Assembly (NCBI GenBank): GCA_902785755.1
Contig: CACZZO010000002.1
Span: 124,001-188,000, forward strand
DNA from: an uncultured Bacteroidia bacterium
GTDB taxonomy: Bacteria; Bacteroidota; Bacteroidia; Bacteroidales; F082
Direction of reading: 5' to 3'
Length of the DNA stretch: 64,000 bases
Part shown: positions 24,698 to 33,450 of the stretch, piece by piece
Layout: every line of letters starts with the position of its first letter
Position numbering within the stretch: the stretch's first letter is position 1
Made by a program: the position numbers and the translations under genes
Notes under the pieces: generated by a model
Databases searched by the model: none
Told to the model about the DNA's origin: nothing
Seen by the model: the letters and a program-made list of their open reading frames with translations, nothing else

Positions 24698-24955
24698 TTA
24701 ATCCAAAGGTTGAATTTTTGAAGGCGAAGAGCCTTTTTCCAATTTGTACCAGTTTTCTAATAGTTCCTCTTTATGGAGGTCAAGCCAGTCATAAACTAAT
24801 TTCAAGGCTCGTCTTGGCATCTCCCCTGTAACCTTACCCGTATGAATATCAATGGAGGCTCGATATTGGTTGTATCTCACATGGAAATGAGGCGGATTGT
24901 GTTCGGGGAAGTACATCGTGATGACGATACCGTAAAAATTGCTTATTTCAGGCAT
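24698..24955 (-). CDS. DUF4160 domain protein
   Basis: This 85-residue protein carries the DUF4160 signature: PEISNFYGIVITMYFPEHNPPHFHVRYNQYRASIDI, with the conserved H-N-P-P-H-F-H-V motif, then a G-E-M-P-R-R-A-L helix. It is paired with DUF2442 immediately downstream, a frequent partnership. The HFH motif could bind metal, but function is unknown. Confidence 0.88.
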   Translation of the reverse strand: MPEISNFYGIVITMYFPEHNPPHFHVRYNQYRASIDIHTGKVTGEMPRRALKLVYDWLDLHKEELLENWYKLEKGSSPSKIQPLD

Positions 24956-24971
24956 AACCTATTATTTGGCG

Positions 24972-24979
24972 CAAAGGTA
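24972..24979 (-). promoter_or_regulatory. -7 element of the DUF4160-DUF2442 promoter
   Basis: Minus-strand TACCTTTG, 16 bp before the DUF4160 start. The -33 element is not a clean match. Confidence 0.45.
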
Positions 24980-25038
24980 GGGATTATTTCTTTTTGTTAA
25001 AGTGGAAAGAATGATTTTGTTTGGTTTTTCTACAAGAT

Positions 25039-25069
25039 TTTGTTTTGTCGTGATAAAAGTGTAACTTTG
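25039..25069 (+). promoter_or_regulatory. Promoter of the AlbA_2 ATPase-like gene
   Basis: TTTG (25039-25042) and TAACTTTG (25062-25069) are 19 bp apart; the start codon follows 27 bp later. Confidence 0.65.
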
Positions 25070-25096
25070 CAGCATTGAATCCGAGGTTTTGAAGAT

Positions 25097-26806
25097 ATGA
25101 ATACAGGCGAAATAAGAGCACTGCTCAACGACATTGAAAGTGACCGTGTGGAACGCACCATATCAACCACGAACACTGACAAGTTCGGCCAGGCGATATG
25201 CGCTTTTGCCAACGATTTGCCTGACTACAGACAAGCAGGTTATCTGTTTTTAGGTGTTGAGGATGATGGAACGGTGAAAGGAATTGACGTAACGGATGAT
25301 TTGCTGAAAAATGTTGCAGCCATTCGTACTGACGGCAATATCCAACCGCAACCGTCGATGACGGTGGAGAAGGTGGCTATGCCAGAGGGCGATATCGTGA
25401 TGGTGAGAGTGGAACCGGCTTCGTTTCCTCCGGTCAGGTACAAAGGGCGCATTTGGATTCGCATTGGCCCGCGACGCGGCGTGGCCAGCGAAAACGACGA
25501 GCGTCTATTGATGGAGAAACGCAGAACGAATGTGACCTCATTCGATGCCTCGCCTTGCCTGAATGCAACTATCGACGATTTGGACTTGCAAAAGTTCAAG
25601 CATGTATTCCTGCCCAAGGCGATGACTGACGATGAATTGGAAGAAGACAAGCGTGACGTGAAACTGCAACTGAGCGGTTTCGGATTCTTCGACACACGTT
25701 ACGATTGCCCTACCAATGCGGGTATGTTGCTTTTCGCCAAAAACTTGCGCAGGTTTATCCCTGGGGCATATATCCAATATGTGCGTTTTGCAGGAAAGGA
25801 TCGTGCAGGTGAGATTTTGACCGAACATGAGTTTAAGGACAACCTTTGTGTGACGCTGTTCGAATTGGATACATTTGTTGAGACAACTATTGCCAATCGC
25901 AGGCCGATACCAGTGAGTTCCACGCGCGAAGACCCATTTGTTGACTATCCATATTGGGCCACTCGAGAGTTGTTGATGAACGCCATCTGTCACCGCGACT
26001 ATCAGAGCAATGGCCCGATACAATTCTATCAGTATGACGACCGCATTGAGATTATGAACCATGGTGGCCTGTATGGGAGGGCCAATGTCCAGAATTTCCC
26101 CAACGTGAACGATTACAGAAACATCGTTTTGGCAGAAGCAATGAAGGTTTTGGGGTTTGTGAATAGGCATAGCCGTGGAGTGTTGCGGGTTCAGAAAGAA
26201 TTGATGGCCAATGAGAACGGTGAGGCAATATTCGATTTTGGCTACCAGACAGCAATTGTGGTGAGGGAGATGAAGTCGCCGAGAGGTGAACAGGCAATAC
26301 GAGAGGCAATCGCTCAAGGATTCTTGACGGAAAAAGGCGAAAAACAGACCGCTTTAGTTGTCTCTGATGGTCACGAAAATGGTCATGAAAATGGTCACGA
26401 AAATGGTCACGAAAATGGTCATGAAAATGGTCATGAAAATGGTCATAAAAATGGTCATAAAAATGGTCATAAAAATGGTCATAAAAATGGTCACGAAAAT
26501 GGTTATGAGAACGAAAAGGGGCTAGAAAAACCGTCAGAAAAACCGTCAAAAAAACCGTCAAAAAAACCGTCAAAAAAACCGTCAAAAAAACCGTCAGAAA
26601 TAAAGGTTTCCAAGTTTCCTGCGCCCATAGTGGAGGAAGTTTATAAGGCGATAAAACTGAACCGAAAAGCAAAATACTCATGGCTTCAAGATAATCTTGG
26701 AGTCAGTGAGGCTACTATAAAGCGAGCCATTAGTGATTTGAAGGAACTGGGCTATATCAACAAGGAACAATCGAAGGTGAAAGGCGAATGGCAGTTGCTG
26801 AAATGA
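25097..26806 (+). CDS. AlbA_2 / divergent-ATPase transcriptional regulator with two in-frame repeat arrays
   Basis: A 569-residue protein. The N-terminal 125 residues form an AlbA_2-type domain (CAFANDLPDYRQAGYLFLGVEDDGTVKGI). From about 280 to 385 lies a GHKL-like ATP-binding region with ELLMNAICHRDY and DDRIEIMNHGGLYG, typical of ATP-dependent DNA helicase RecG-related annotations. Residues 425-472 are twelve units of Gly-His-(Glu/Lys)-Asn, encoded by a 12-bp tandem array, and 478-501 are six Lys-Pro-Ser-(Glu/Lys) units from a second 12-bp array. The last 60 residues are a winged helix (KYSWLQDNLGVSEATIKRAI). Family members are thought to be DNA-binding regulators, but targets are unknown. 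The arrays replace what is normally a short linker. Confidence 0.85.
   Translation: MNTGEIRALLNDIESDRVERTISTTNTDKFGQAICAFANDLPDYRQAGYLFLGVEDDGTVKGIDVTDDLLKNVAAIRTDGNIQPQPSMTVEKVAMPEGDIVMVRVEPASFPPVRYKGRIWIRIGPRRGVASENDERLLMEKRRTNVTSFDASPCLNATIDDLDLQKFKHVFLPKAMTDDELEEDKRDVKLQLSGFGFFDTRYDCPTNAGMLLFAKNLRRFIPGAYIQYVRFAGKDRAGEILTEHEFKDNLCVTLFELDTFVETTIANRRPIPVSSTREDPFVDYPYWATRELLMNAICHRDYQSNGPIQFYQYDDRIEIMNHGGLYGRANVQNFPNVNDYRNIVLAEAMKVLGFVNRHSRGVLRVQKELMANENGEAIFDFGYQTAIVVREMKSPRGEQAIREAIAQGFLTEKGEKQTALVVSDGHENGHENGHENGHENGHENGHENGHKNGHKNGHKNGHKNGHENGYENEKGLEKPSEKPSKKPSKKPSKKPSKKPSEIKVSKFPAPIVEEVYKAIKLNRKAKYSWLQDNLGVSEATIKRAISDLKELGYINKEQSKVKGEWQLLK
26369..26512 (+). repeat. 12-bp tandem array encoding (GHEN/GHKN)n
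   Basis: Twelve consecutive 12-bp units of the type GGTCAYGAAAAT or GGTCATAAAAAT, all in frame: six GHEN, four GHKN, one GHEN, one GYEN. Units differ mainly at one T/C and one G/A position, so copy-number change by slippage would keep the frame. Confidence 0.95.
26528..26599 (+). repeat. 12-bp tandem array encoding (KPSK/KPSE)n
   Basis: Six 12-bp units AAACCGTCARAA, in frame and 15 bp after the first array, encode Lys-Pro-Ser-Glu/Lys. The long A-runs make it a candidate for slippage. Confidence 0.95.
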
Positions 26807-26869
26807 CAAATTTTTACCCGCTCGGATGATGCAAACCCTGTAGAATTCGATTCGAATAGAAAAAATCCT

Positions 26870-26877
26870 TACCTTTG
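26870..26877 (+). promoter_or_regulatory. -7 element upstream of the cleaved-adhesin gene
   Basis: TACCTTTG followed by CAGCCC, 55 bp before the ATG at 26933. No clear TTTG at the -33 position. Confidence 0.4.
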
Positions 26878-26932
26878 CAGCCCTTTTCACAAAGGAATTA
26901 ACATTTTAATTATTAACCATAACACGATCTCG

Positions 26933-29605
26933 ATGAGAAAGATTTTACTGCCATTCCTCGCAATGGCACTATTAATGACCGCCCCTCTTGGAGCGAAGGC
27001 CCAACAGGGCATTGAAAACTATGTGTCGGCCTCTGGCTATGTGATTTACCGTGCGCCCGGTTATTATTCCCCCGACGGAGCCTATTCCTGGAACTTTGAA
27101 CAAGACTTCGAGGAAGGCCGCATCCTCGACTGGATCCTCATCGATGCCGACGGCGACAGCCACAACTGGCAACTGCCTTTGGCAAGCGGTATGGGCTTTG
27201 GCAATTCGAATGGTATGTTGGTGTCGTATTCCTACGACAACACAACCACTTCGCCGCTCACGCCCAACAATTTCATGGTTTCGCCCCGCGTGATCTTGCC
27301 TTCGGTAGGCGGTGTCATCAGTTTCTGGGCTTGCGCTATGGATGAGCAATATTGCGCTGAGCATTTTGCAGTGGCCATCTCCACGACGGTCAACAATGAC
27401 CCGATGGCTTTCACCACCTTGCAGGAATGGACTTTGTCTGCCAAAGACCAAGGAAACCGCCAAGGCATTTGGCGCCAGTATACAGTTGACCTTTCCGCTT
27501 ATGCTGGTCAGGAGGTCTATCTCGCTATTCGTCACTTCAACTGCACCGACATGTTCGCCATCTGCGTTGACGACATATTTATCGGCGATGAAAACGCTTC
27601 TTCATTGATGGGCTGTGACATCGTTCTCGACGGCCAGTCGGTGGCTACCGACCAGCACGGTACCCATTATCTTTTGAATACCAATGGCTTCGCTGATGGC
27701 TCAAACCATACGACCACCATTCGCGCCCATTACGCAAATGGCGCAACGCTTGAAAGCGAATACGCTTGGACTTACCGTTCAAGCAACCATTTCCAAGGCT
27801 CGCCCACGGGATTGCAAGCCCAAAGCGATGGCAATCGGGTGCAACTTTCGTGGACATTGCCAACGATGTCGGCTCCATTCCCCATCGAAGGACTGTTTTA
27901 CGACTTCGCCGACAGCACTTTGATGGATCTCACCCTCATCGATGCCAACAATGACGGACAGAACTTCCGCGTGTATCCTTGGAGCGGCTACGGCGGCGGC
28001 ATTGGCCTGCGTTCCTTCTCGTGGATGAATGGTCCGGGTGCGCTCAATCCCGACAATTTCATCGTCACGCCGCGACTGACGCCCACCGAAAACGGACGCA
28101 TTTCCTTTATGGCCTGCGATGCCGATATGCCCGGCATTGCCCCTGACCCTGAGCATTTTGGCGTGGCCGTTTCCACTTCGGGCAACACCAATCCCGCCGA
28201 TTTCACCATGATTCAGGAATGGAACAGCACGGGTTCTTATACCGAGTATTCCGTCGATCTTTCGGCCTACGCCGGACAGCAAATCTATGTGGCCATCCGC
28301 CACTTCAACACCACGGGCGAGACTTATTTCCTCTGCGTCGACGACATCAAGGTTGAAGGCGTTCAGGCTGAGGTGACGCGCCCCGCCATCGGTGCCTTGG
28401 TTTATGCCAACGGCGAGCTGCTGGCCACCCTCAACCATGGCGAAACTTCTTTCTCGCATGACGTAAACCGCTACAATTCCGAGTATTGCATCCGCATCAT
28501 CCAAGAAGGTGCCAAAGAAACGGGCGACTATTATGCCCTTGCCGCCCCGCAATGTGCCGAGGTCGAGGTGAATTGCTTGGCTCCGAAGAACTTGGCGGCT
28601 GAATGGGACGGCCAAAAGGTGATTCTCACTTGGGAACGCGAGATTTTCACCGACTTTGAGGACGACCCCGATGGCTGGACTTTCCTCGATGCCGATGGCG
28701 ACGGCTTTGTTTTCGGCATTTATGCTGCAGGTGGCATGAATCCCGATGGCAGCGTGAACAACTCGGGTACTAACGCCTCACTGACCTCGTTCTCATATAA
28801 TAATAATTACGGTGCGCTTCATCCTGACAATTACGCTTTTATGCCCAAAGTCAAGGTGCTGCCCAATGCCAAGATGACCTTCTATGCCGCTGGTTTTGAC
28901 CCTGCTTATCCGACCGAGCATTTCGGCGTGGCCGTGGCTTCGGCTGACGGGCTGAATGTGGCCACCATTGCCGAATGGGAATCAAGGCATCCTTACCAAT
29001 CCTATTCCATTGACTTGTCGGCCTATGCCGGACAAGAAATCTACCTCGGTTTCCGCCATTTCACCACAGTGTCCAACTATGCCCTCTGCATCGACAACAT
29101 CACCGTGACTAATGCGGTGTGGGCCGGCACTTCGAGCGAAACGCTTTGGTACAATGTTTACCGCTCCATAAACGGCAGCAATTACGAATTGATTGGCGTG
29201 GCCGACGGCAATGCCGTAAGTTTCGACGACAATGACATCAACGCAGTCAATTTCTATTATCAGGTGACGGCGGTCAATTCCGTTGTGGGTGGCACTTGCG
29301 AATCGGAGCCTGCCATGTCTGTTGACGGCATCCACAACTTTGTGACCGTGACTACTGACGGCTTGGACGAAAACGGCGAAAGTGTCAGCGTCTATCCCAA
29401 TCCGGCTCGTGCCCGATTGACCATTGAGGCCGAAGGTTTGAGGCAGGTCACCTTAATTAATATGCAGGGTCAAATCGTTTACGATGCCATCGCCGAAGGC
29501 AATCAAACCAACATCGACCTTGCCGGCTTTGTGGCTGGATTGTATATGCTGCGCATAGACACGGAAAATGGTGTCGTTTCAAGACAAGTTTCGGTTGTGA
29601 AATAA
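26933..29605 (+). CDS. Secreted choice-of-anchor J / cleaved-adhesin protein with T9SS sorting domain
   Basis: The 890-residue protein has a signal peptide (MRKILLPFLAMALLMTAPLGAKA) and three repeats of a jelly-roll-like cleaved-adhesin (choice-of-anchor J) domain at roughly 50-225, 320-480 and 575-725. Each shows DADGD or DANND, then a TSFSY/LRSFSW segment, PDNF..TP, EHFGVA(V/I)S, YSVDLSAYAGQ(E/Q)IY-AIRHF and CVDDI. Fibronectin-like stretches (TGLQAQSDGNRVQLSWTLP) lie between them. The C-terminal 75 residues (VYPNPARARLTIEAEG to VSRQVSVVK) are a T9SS type A sorting domain. These domains resemble the K/adhesin modules of gingipains; a role in binding host or dietary glycoproteins is inference. 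It has no peptidase domain. Confidence 0.9.
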   Translation: MRKILLPFLAMALLMTAPLGAKAQQGIENYVSASGYVIYRAPGYYSPDGAYSWNFEQDFEEGRILDWILIDADGDSHNWQLPLASGMGFGNSNGMLVSYSYDNTTTSPLTPNNFMVSPRVILPSVGGVISFWACAMDEQYCAEHFAVAISTTVNNDPMAFTTLQEWTLSAKDQGNRQGIWRQYTVDLSAYAGQEVYLAIRHFNCTDMFAICVDDIFIGDENASSLMGCDIVLDGQSVATDQHGTHYLLNTNGFADGSNHTTTIRAHYANGATLESEYAWTYRSSNHFQGSPTGLQAQSDGNRVQLSWTLPTMSAPFPIEGLFYDFADSTLMDLTLIDANNDGQNFRVYPWSGYGGGIGLRSFSWMNGPGALNPDNFIVTPRLTPTENGRISFMACDADMPGIAPDPEHFGVAVSTSGNTNPADFTMIQEWNSTGSYTEYSVDLSAYAGQQIYVAIRHFNTTGETYFLCVDDIKVEGVQAEVTRPAIGALVYANGELLATLNHGETSFSHDVNRYNSEYCIRIIQEGAKETGDYYALAAPQCAEVEVNCLAPKNLAAEWDGQKVILTWEREIFTDFEDDPDGWTFLDADGDGFVFGIYAAGGMNPDGSVNNSGTNASLTSFSYNNNYGALHPDNYAFMPKVKVLPNAKMTFYAAGFDPAYPTEHFGVAVASADGLNVATIAEWESRHPYQSYSIDLSAYAGQEIYLGFRHFTTVSNYALCIDNITVTNAVWAGTSSETLWYNVYRSINGSNYELIGVADGNAVSFDDNDINAVNFYYQVTAVNSVVGGTCESEPAMSVDGIHNFVTVTTDGLDENGESVSVYPNPARARLTIEAEGLRQVTLINMQGQIVYDAIAEGNQTNIDLAGFVAGLYMLRIDTENGVVSRQVSVVK

Positions 29606-29624
29606 CCTGATTTTTAGGTTTGTA

Positions 29625-29688
29625 CGGCTGTCGTATTACGGCAGCCGCATTGAAAACACAGATAGGGCTGCCACAATGTGACAGCCCT
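29625..29688. repeat. Pair of REP-like hairpins between the adhesin and msrA
   Basis: CGGCTGTCGTA/TACGGCAGCCG (29625-29647) and AGGGCTGCCACA/TGTGACAGCCCT (29664-29688) are long stems with a GGCTG...CAGCC core, also seen at 3722-3742. The second is followed by AAATGTTTTTT on the plus strand and may terminate the adhesin gene. Confidence 0.65.
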
Positions 29689-29697
29689 AAATGTTTT

Positions 29698-30177
29698 TTA
29701 GAAAATCTTCGTATAGATATGACATTCAGGCGTTTCCTGCCTTTCGTATAAGTAGTTTTGATGGTAGTCCTCGGCAGGGTAGAAGGGCATGGCTTGACGG
29801 ATTTGTGTGGCGGGATGGTATCCCATCTGCGTCAGTTCGCCAAAAACCTTGATGGCCGTGTCGCGTTCCGCAAGGTCGTTGAACCAAATGGCGGAAAGAT
29901 ATTGTGTGCCGATGTCGATGCCTTGTCCGTCGGCTTGCTCAAAGTTGTGGATTTCAAAGAAATAGCGTACCAAGGCTTCGTAGGAAACCATTTCGGGGTC
30001 GTATTCCACTTCGATGGTTTCCAAATGCCCGGTGGTGCCCGTTTTCACTTGTTTGTAACTTGGGTTCTCGATTTCGCCACCCATGAATCCGACGGTGGTT
30101 TTCGTCACGCCTTTGAGCCGCTTGAAGTAGTACTCCACGCCCCAAAAGCATCCTGCTGAAAAATAGGCTTTTGACAT
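29698..30177 (-). CDS. msrA: Peptide-methionine (S)-S-oxide reductase
   Basis: This 159-residue protein reduces methionine-S-sulfoxide in proteins and repairs oxidative damage. The catalytic motif GCFWG places the nucleophilic cysteine at residue 10; the conserved GFMGGEIENPSYKQVKTGTTGHLETIEVEYDP segment and YHQNYLY follow. One further cysteine near the C-terminus (ECHIY) could resolve the sulfenic acid. Length is typical of the single-domain MsrA. The stop is 92 bp from the convergent adhesin gene; the C10 peptidase upstream on the same strand ends 1 bp before its start codon. Confidence 0.97.
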   Translation of the reverse strand: MSKAYFSAGCFWGVEYYFKRLKGVTKTTVGFMGGEIENPSYKQVKTGTTGHLETIEVEYDPEMVSYEALVRYFFEIHNFEQADGQGIDIGTQYLSAIWFNDLAERDTAIKVFGELTQMGYHPATQIRQAMPFYPAEDYHQNYLYERQETPECHIYTKIF

Positions 30178-30178
30178 T

Positions 30179-32821
30179 TTATTCCTTTATTATTTTAATG
30201 ACACTTTTACTTCCGTTTCTATCGCTGACAATCAAGAAATAAACACCTTTTTCGAGGTCGCCTAAATCGATTGTTTCAACCTTTCCGGCGGTCAAAACAA
30301 TTTGCCCTAACAGGTTGCGGATTTCCACATTTTCAATCCCTTCGGCCTCAATGTGCAACGTGCTTGAAGTTGGATTGGGCCAAACATTGATTTCTGCTTC
30401 CTTTTGCTCGGTTGTTCCAGTCAAAATATTGAGTGTCAATCCGATGACGCTGTCGCAGTCGGGTCCGTTGAGGACGGCAGTGTAATAGCCCGGCTCGTTC
30501 AAGTATCTTCCGTGGAAATAATAGTTTCCGTATGACCCATCTTCAATTTGAGTGAGTGAGGCACAACTTTCGTAGGCTCCAATTTCCACTCGGCCTTTTT
30601 GGATGCGCGGGTTGCCAGCGATGTCGGTGGCACCAAGCCCGGTCGTGTTTGGCTTGCCTGAATTAAGGCAAATGCTGCGCGGATGCAGGCTCCAATTCTC
30701 GTTGTGATAGTCGGCACCAGCACCTTCGGCGGGATGGGCGAAGCGGACGAAAACCCCCGGCTCTTCGCCATCGTTCTCAATGGGAACATTGTAATTCTCC
30801 GACCCATTGACGATGCCGACGACGGCGCAATGGTCGAAGTCGCTCAACCCTGCAAACTGGTTGGGCAGGCCGTTGGCCATATTGCCCCAAACGATGCAAT
30901 TGTAGTATTTGTTGTGGCTGTTTTCGTGATAAATCCCGCCGATGCTTTCCGTGGCCAAGTTCATCACGAAGTTGCAGTTGTAAGCCGTGAACTGGCCTCG
31001 GGCGTACATGCCGCCGGCGTTGTTGGCCGAGTTGTTGCTGATGATGCAGTTTTTGAGCGTCGGTTCGGTATTATTATAAAGGTATATGCCGCCGCCCTTG
31101 GTCGAGGCGCGGTTGTTGCTGATGCGGCAATTTGTGCAGTCGGCACCGATACGGTCGCAAATGCCGCCACCCATCGAAGCGGTGTTGTCCATGATGCGGC
31201 AGTTGTTCAGCGCGACATGTGCCGTGCCGCCCGTCGAGTTGATGTAAACGCCGCCGCCGTACATGCTGGCTTCATTGTTCACGATGTTGCAGTTCGACAA
31301 AGTGACATGATTATTCAGGTAAGCCCCTGCACCGCTTCCGATGTTTCCGTTTTGGAGGGTGAAGCCGTCCCAAATGGCCATCGAAGCCGAAGTGAAGGCT
31401 TGGTCTTGCATCAGCACACGCCTTGCATTTTGACCGTCAAGGATGGTGGTGTTTTTTTCGAAATCGCGCTGCGAAAGGTCGAAGTCGGGGGCTTCGTTGC
31501 CCTCGAAACCGCCATAAACGCGGTTGCTTGGCGAGATGCGGAAGGCACCTTCTGGGTCGGTGGTGTCGCCGTAATAAATGCCGGCCTTCACCCAAACCTT
31601 GGTGCCGCCACCGCTTGAAAGGTTGGAGGCAAACTCCAATTTGTTGGTGGCGTTGGCCCACGAAGAACCGTCGCCCGTGCCGTTTTCGCTGACATAAATG
31701 ATGCCGTTTTCATCGGCTTGGATGCTGGCAGGGTAGAGGTTCATCACCACGGCCTGGCCTTCGTTGAATCCGTTCACGTCGTAGGTCGAATAGAAGCCGT
31801 CGCCGCTACCGCTCCAGCCGAAGTTGAAGTGCATCAGGTCGTTGTTGTCGTAGCCGTCGCAAACGAAAGCGTGACCGCTGTCGCCGTTGGCACCGGAATA
31901 ATACATTGGGTGCGATTGGTCGAGCTCAGCCTTCAGCATGGTCGTCCATGCCTCATTGGTGTATGTGCTTTTTTGGCGGTATTTTGCGCCGCAATACCCG
32001 AAATAAGAGCGCATGGCGGTTTCCACATCCATTGATTGCGCACCGCTGCCCGAAGCTGAATAGTTCATGTTGACGCTTACGCCGCAATGGTACATCAGCG
32101 TGGCGACGGCATCGTTGTGACTCCAAACATCGTTGGGCATTTGTTCCCAATGGTAGGTGGTGGCGGCAAAATTGGCACTTTGCTCACCGTATTGGTTGTG
32201 GACATAACTATGTGATCCAAAGCCTGTTGAGGGATAATCCCAATATTTCATCACCTGAGCCATAGCGCAAGCCACACAGCCTGCATAAACATGTCCGCAA
32301 GGGCCGCCCCACCAGCCGCCTCCCGAAGTGGCCGGACAATACTCATTGTAATAACAATCCTGATTCCAGCGCGTACTGACCAAAGGATCAACGGTTTGCG
32401 CCTCGCGCGAGCCGAAAACGCCTTGTGCGGCTTCTGCCCATTGTCGTTGAATGTCTGCCTCGGGTGCGATGTTGTTGGCAACAGCGAAATCAATCATTTC
32501 GGAATAATGCTGAAGCCATGACGTGAAGTTTTCCGGTGCATCGGCCAAATCGGGGAAATTGTCTTGGTCGGACCAGCCCAAAATGGGCGGCAGAACGGTA
32601 TTGCTTGAAATGATGACAAAGCCTTGTGAACCAATGTTGTAGATGAAGTTCCTTTCGGAGGAAACCAAATCCAAATCTTGCCCATCAAAGCCCTGACGCG
32701 AAGCGACGAAAGAATGTGCGGTCTTTCGTGCTAATGCCTCATCGATCGACTTGGCAGTTTGCGCAAATGTTTGTGATAGAGTAGTGAAAACCAGTAACAA
32801 AACGATTGATAGATTTTTCAT
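30179..32821 (-). CDS. C10 (streptopain) peptidase fused to a right-handed beta-helix, T9SS secreted
   Basis: An 880-residue secreted cysteine protease. Signal peptide (MKNLSIVLLLVFTTLSQTFAQ), then a Spi-like propeptide (about 22-130, ending in NFTSWLQHYSEMIDFAV), then the C10 catalytic domain with nucleophile C182 in AGCVACAMAQVMKYW and His317 in GHAFVCDGYDNNDLMHFNFGW. From about 375 comes a beta-helix of the choice-of-anchor Q type (ISENGTGDGSSWANA, then repeated N-C-x-(I/F) rungs such as LSNCNIVNNEASMYGGG and LKNCIISNNSANNAGG). The C-terminal 75 residues (VWPNPTSSTLHIEAEG to SVIKIIKE) are a T9SS sorting domain. The helix may bind carbohydrate or act as a stalk. It is one of three C10 genes in the window. 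Confidence 0.93.
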   Translation of the reverse strand: MKNLSIVLLLVFTTLSQTFAQTAKSIDEALARKTAHSFVASRQGFDGQDLDLVSSERNFIYNIGSQGFVIISSNTVLPPILGWSDQDNFPDLADAPENFTSWLQHYSEMIDFAVANNIAPEADIQRQWAEAAQGVFGSREAQTVDPLVSTRWNQDCYYNEYCPATSGGGWWGGPCGHVYAGCVACAMAQVMKYWDYPSTGFGSHSYVHNQYGEQSANFAATTYHWEQMPNDVWSHNDAVATLMYHCGVSVNMNYSASGSGAQSMDVETAMRSYFGYCGAKYRQKSTYTNEAWTTMLKAELDQSHPMYYSGANGDSGHAFVCDGYDNNDLMHFNFGWSGSGDGFYSTYDVNGFNEGQAVVMNLYPASIQADENGIIYVSENGTGDGSSWANATNKLEFASNLSSGGGTKVWVKAGIYYGDTTDPEGAFRISPSNRVYGGFEGNEAPDFDLSQRDFEKNTTILDGQNARRVLMQDQAFTSASMAIWDGFTLQNGNIGSGAGAYLNNHVTLSNCNIVNNEASMYGGGVYINSTGGTAHVALNNCRIMDNTASMGGGICDRIGADCTNCRISNNRASTKGGGIYLYNNTEPTLKNCIISNNSANNAGGMYARGQFTAYNCNFVMNLATESIGGIYHENSHNKYYNCIVWGNMANGLPNQFAGLSDFDHCAVVGIVNGSENYNVPIENDGEEPGVFVRFAHPAEGAGADYHNENWSLHPRSICLNSGKPNTTGLGATDIAGNPRIQKGRVEIGAYESCASLTQIEDGSYGNYYFHGRYLNEPGYYTAVLNGPDCDSVIGLTLNILTGTTEQKEAEINVWPNPTSSTLHIEAEGIENVEIRNLLGQIVLTAGKVETIDLGDLEKGVYFLIVSDRNGSKSVIKIIKE

Positions 32822-32869
32822 AGAAAGGTATTTTTGAATTATGTGGGATATTCGATAGTATTTAAAAGT

Positions 32870-33448
32870 TCATGCTTGTTGGTTTCGGTACTGTTCATCA
32901 AGGTTAAACCCTTCAGGGTGCTTCGCTTTGATGTCTTTGTAATAATCCCAAATTTCGGCCAAATCCTTGTTGTAATCGCCTGTGGGATAGAAAATCCGCT
33001 CAATGCCGCAATACCTTTTTTTATAGTCGATGAAGCCGAGGATGACGGGTACATGGGCACCTTCAGCAATGACATAGAAGCCTTTTTTCCAATGCTTTAC
33101 AGCCTTTCGAGTGCCTTCAGGGCAAATGATGAGGTGCGTGTCCTTGTTTTGGCTGAACATGTCGACCATTTGTTCCACGAGGTGGTTTTGGTGCCCTCGG
33201 TTGACAGGGATTCCGCCGACTTTCTTCAAGAGCCAGCCGACGACGGGAACAAAGAACTCCTTCTTTATCATCACCTTGAACTTGATGCCGTAAGACCAAT
33301 AGAAGGCCAACCCGACGAAGAAATCCTCGATGGCCGTGTGCGGCGCAACGATGCAAACCGCGTTGCCAAGGTCTTTAGGGGCTTCGTTGACGACTTTCCA
33401 GCCGCCAAGTCGAAGCCCCAGTCTACCTATTTGTTTTTTTAGTCCCAT
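32870..33448 (-). CDS. 1-acyl-sn-glycerol-3-phosphate acyltransferase-like protein (PlsC family)
   Basis: The 192-residue protein has the acyltransferase blocks: motif I APHTAIEDFFVG (H-x4-D), motif II around GGIPVNRG, motif III ICPEGTRK, and a later PVILGFIDYKKRYC. It probably acylates lysophosphatidate or a related lipid at the inner membrane; its short length and lack of a transmembrane region resemble the single-domain acyltransferases annotated near Bacteroidota lipid genes. ATG 33448 (MGLKKQ) was preferred to an in-frame TTG three codons upstream, because the upstream start would overlap the M13 peptidase stop. The two genes are 2 bp apart and almost certainly cotranscribed. Confidence 0.88.
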   Translation of the reverse strand: MGLKKQIGRLGLRLGGWKVVNEAPKDLGNAVCIVAPHTAIEDFFVGLAFYWSYGIKFKVMIKKEFFVPVVGWLLKKVGGIPVNRGHQNHLVEQMVDMFSQNKDTHLIICPEGTRKAVKHWKKGFYVIAEGAHVPVILGFIDYKKRYCGIERIFYPTGDYNKDLAEIWDYYKDIKAKHPEGFNLDEQYRNQQA

Positions 33449-33450
33449 GA

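Noticed and set aside
26052..26681. Long minus-strand frame with HDHF and VFLT repeats
   Set aside because: It is the antisense of the 12-bp arrays of the AlbA_2-type gene; the sense strand has full domain support.
30683..31618. 311-residue plus-strand frame opposite the C10/beta-helix gene
   Set aside because: Antisense shadow of a gene with clear catalytic and sorting motifs; no start signal or domain.
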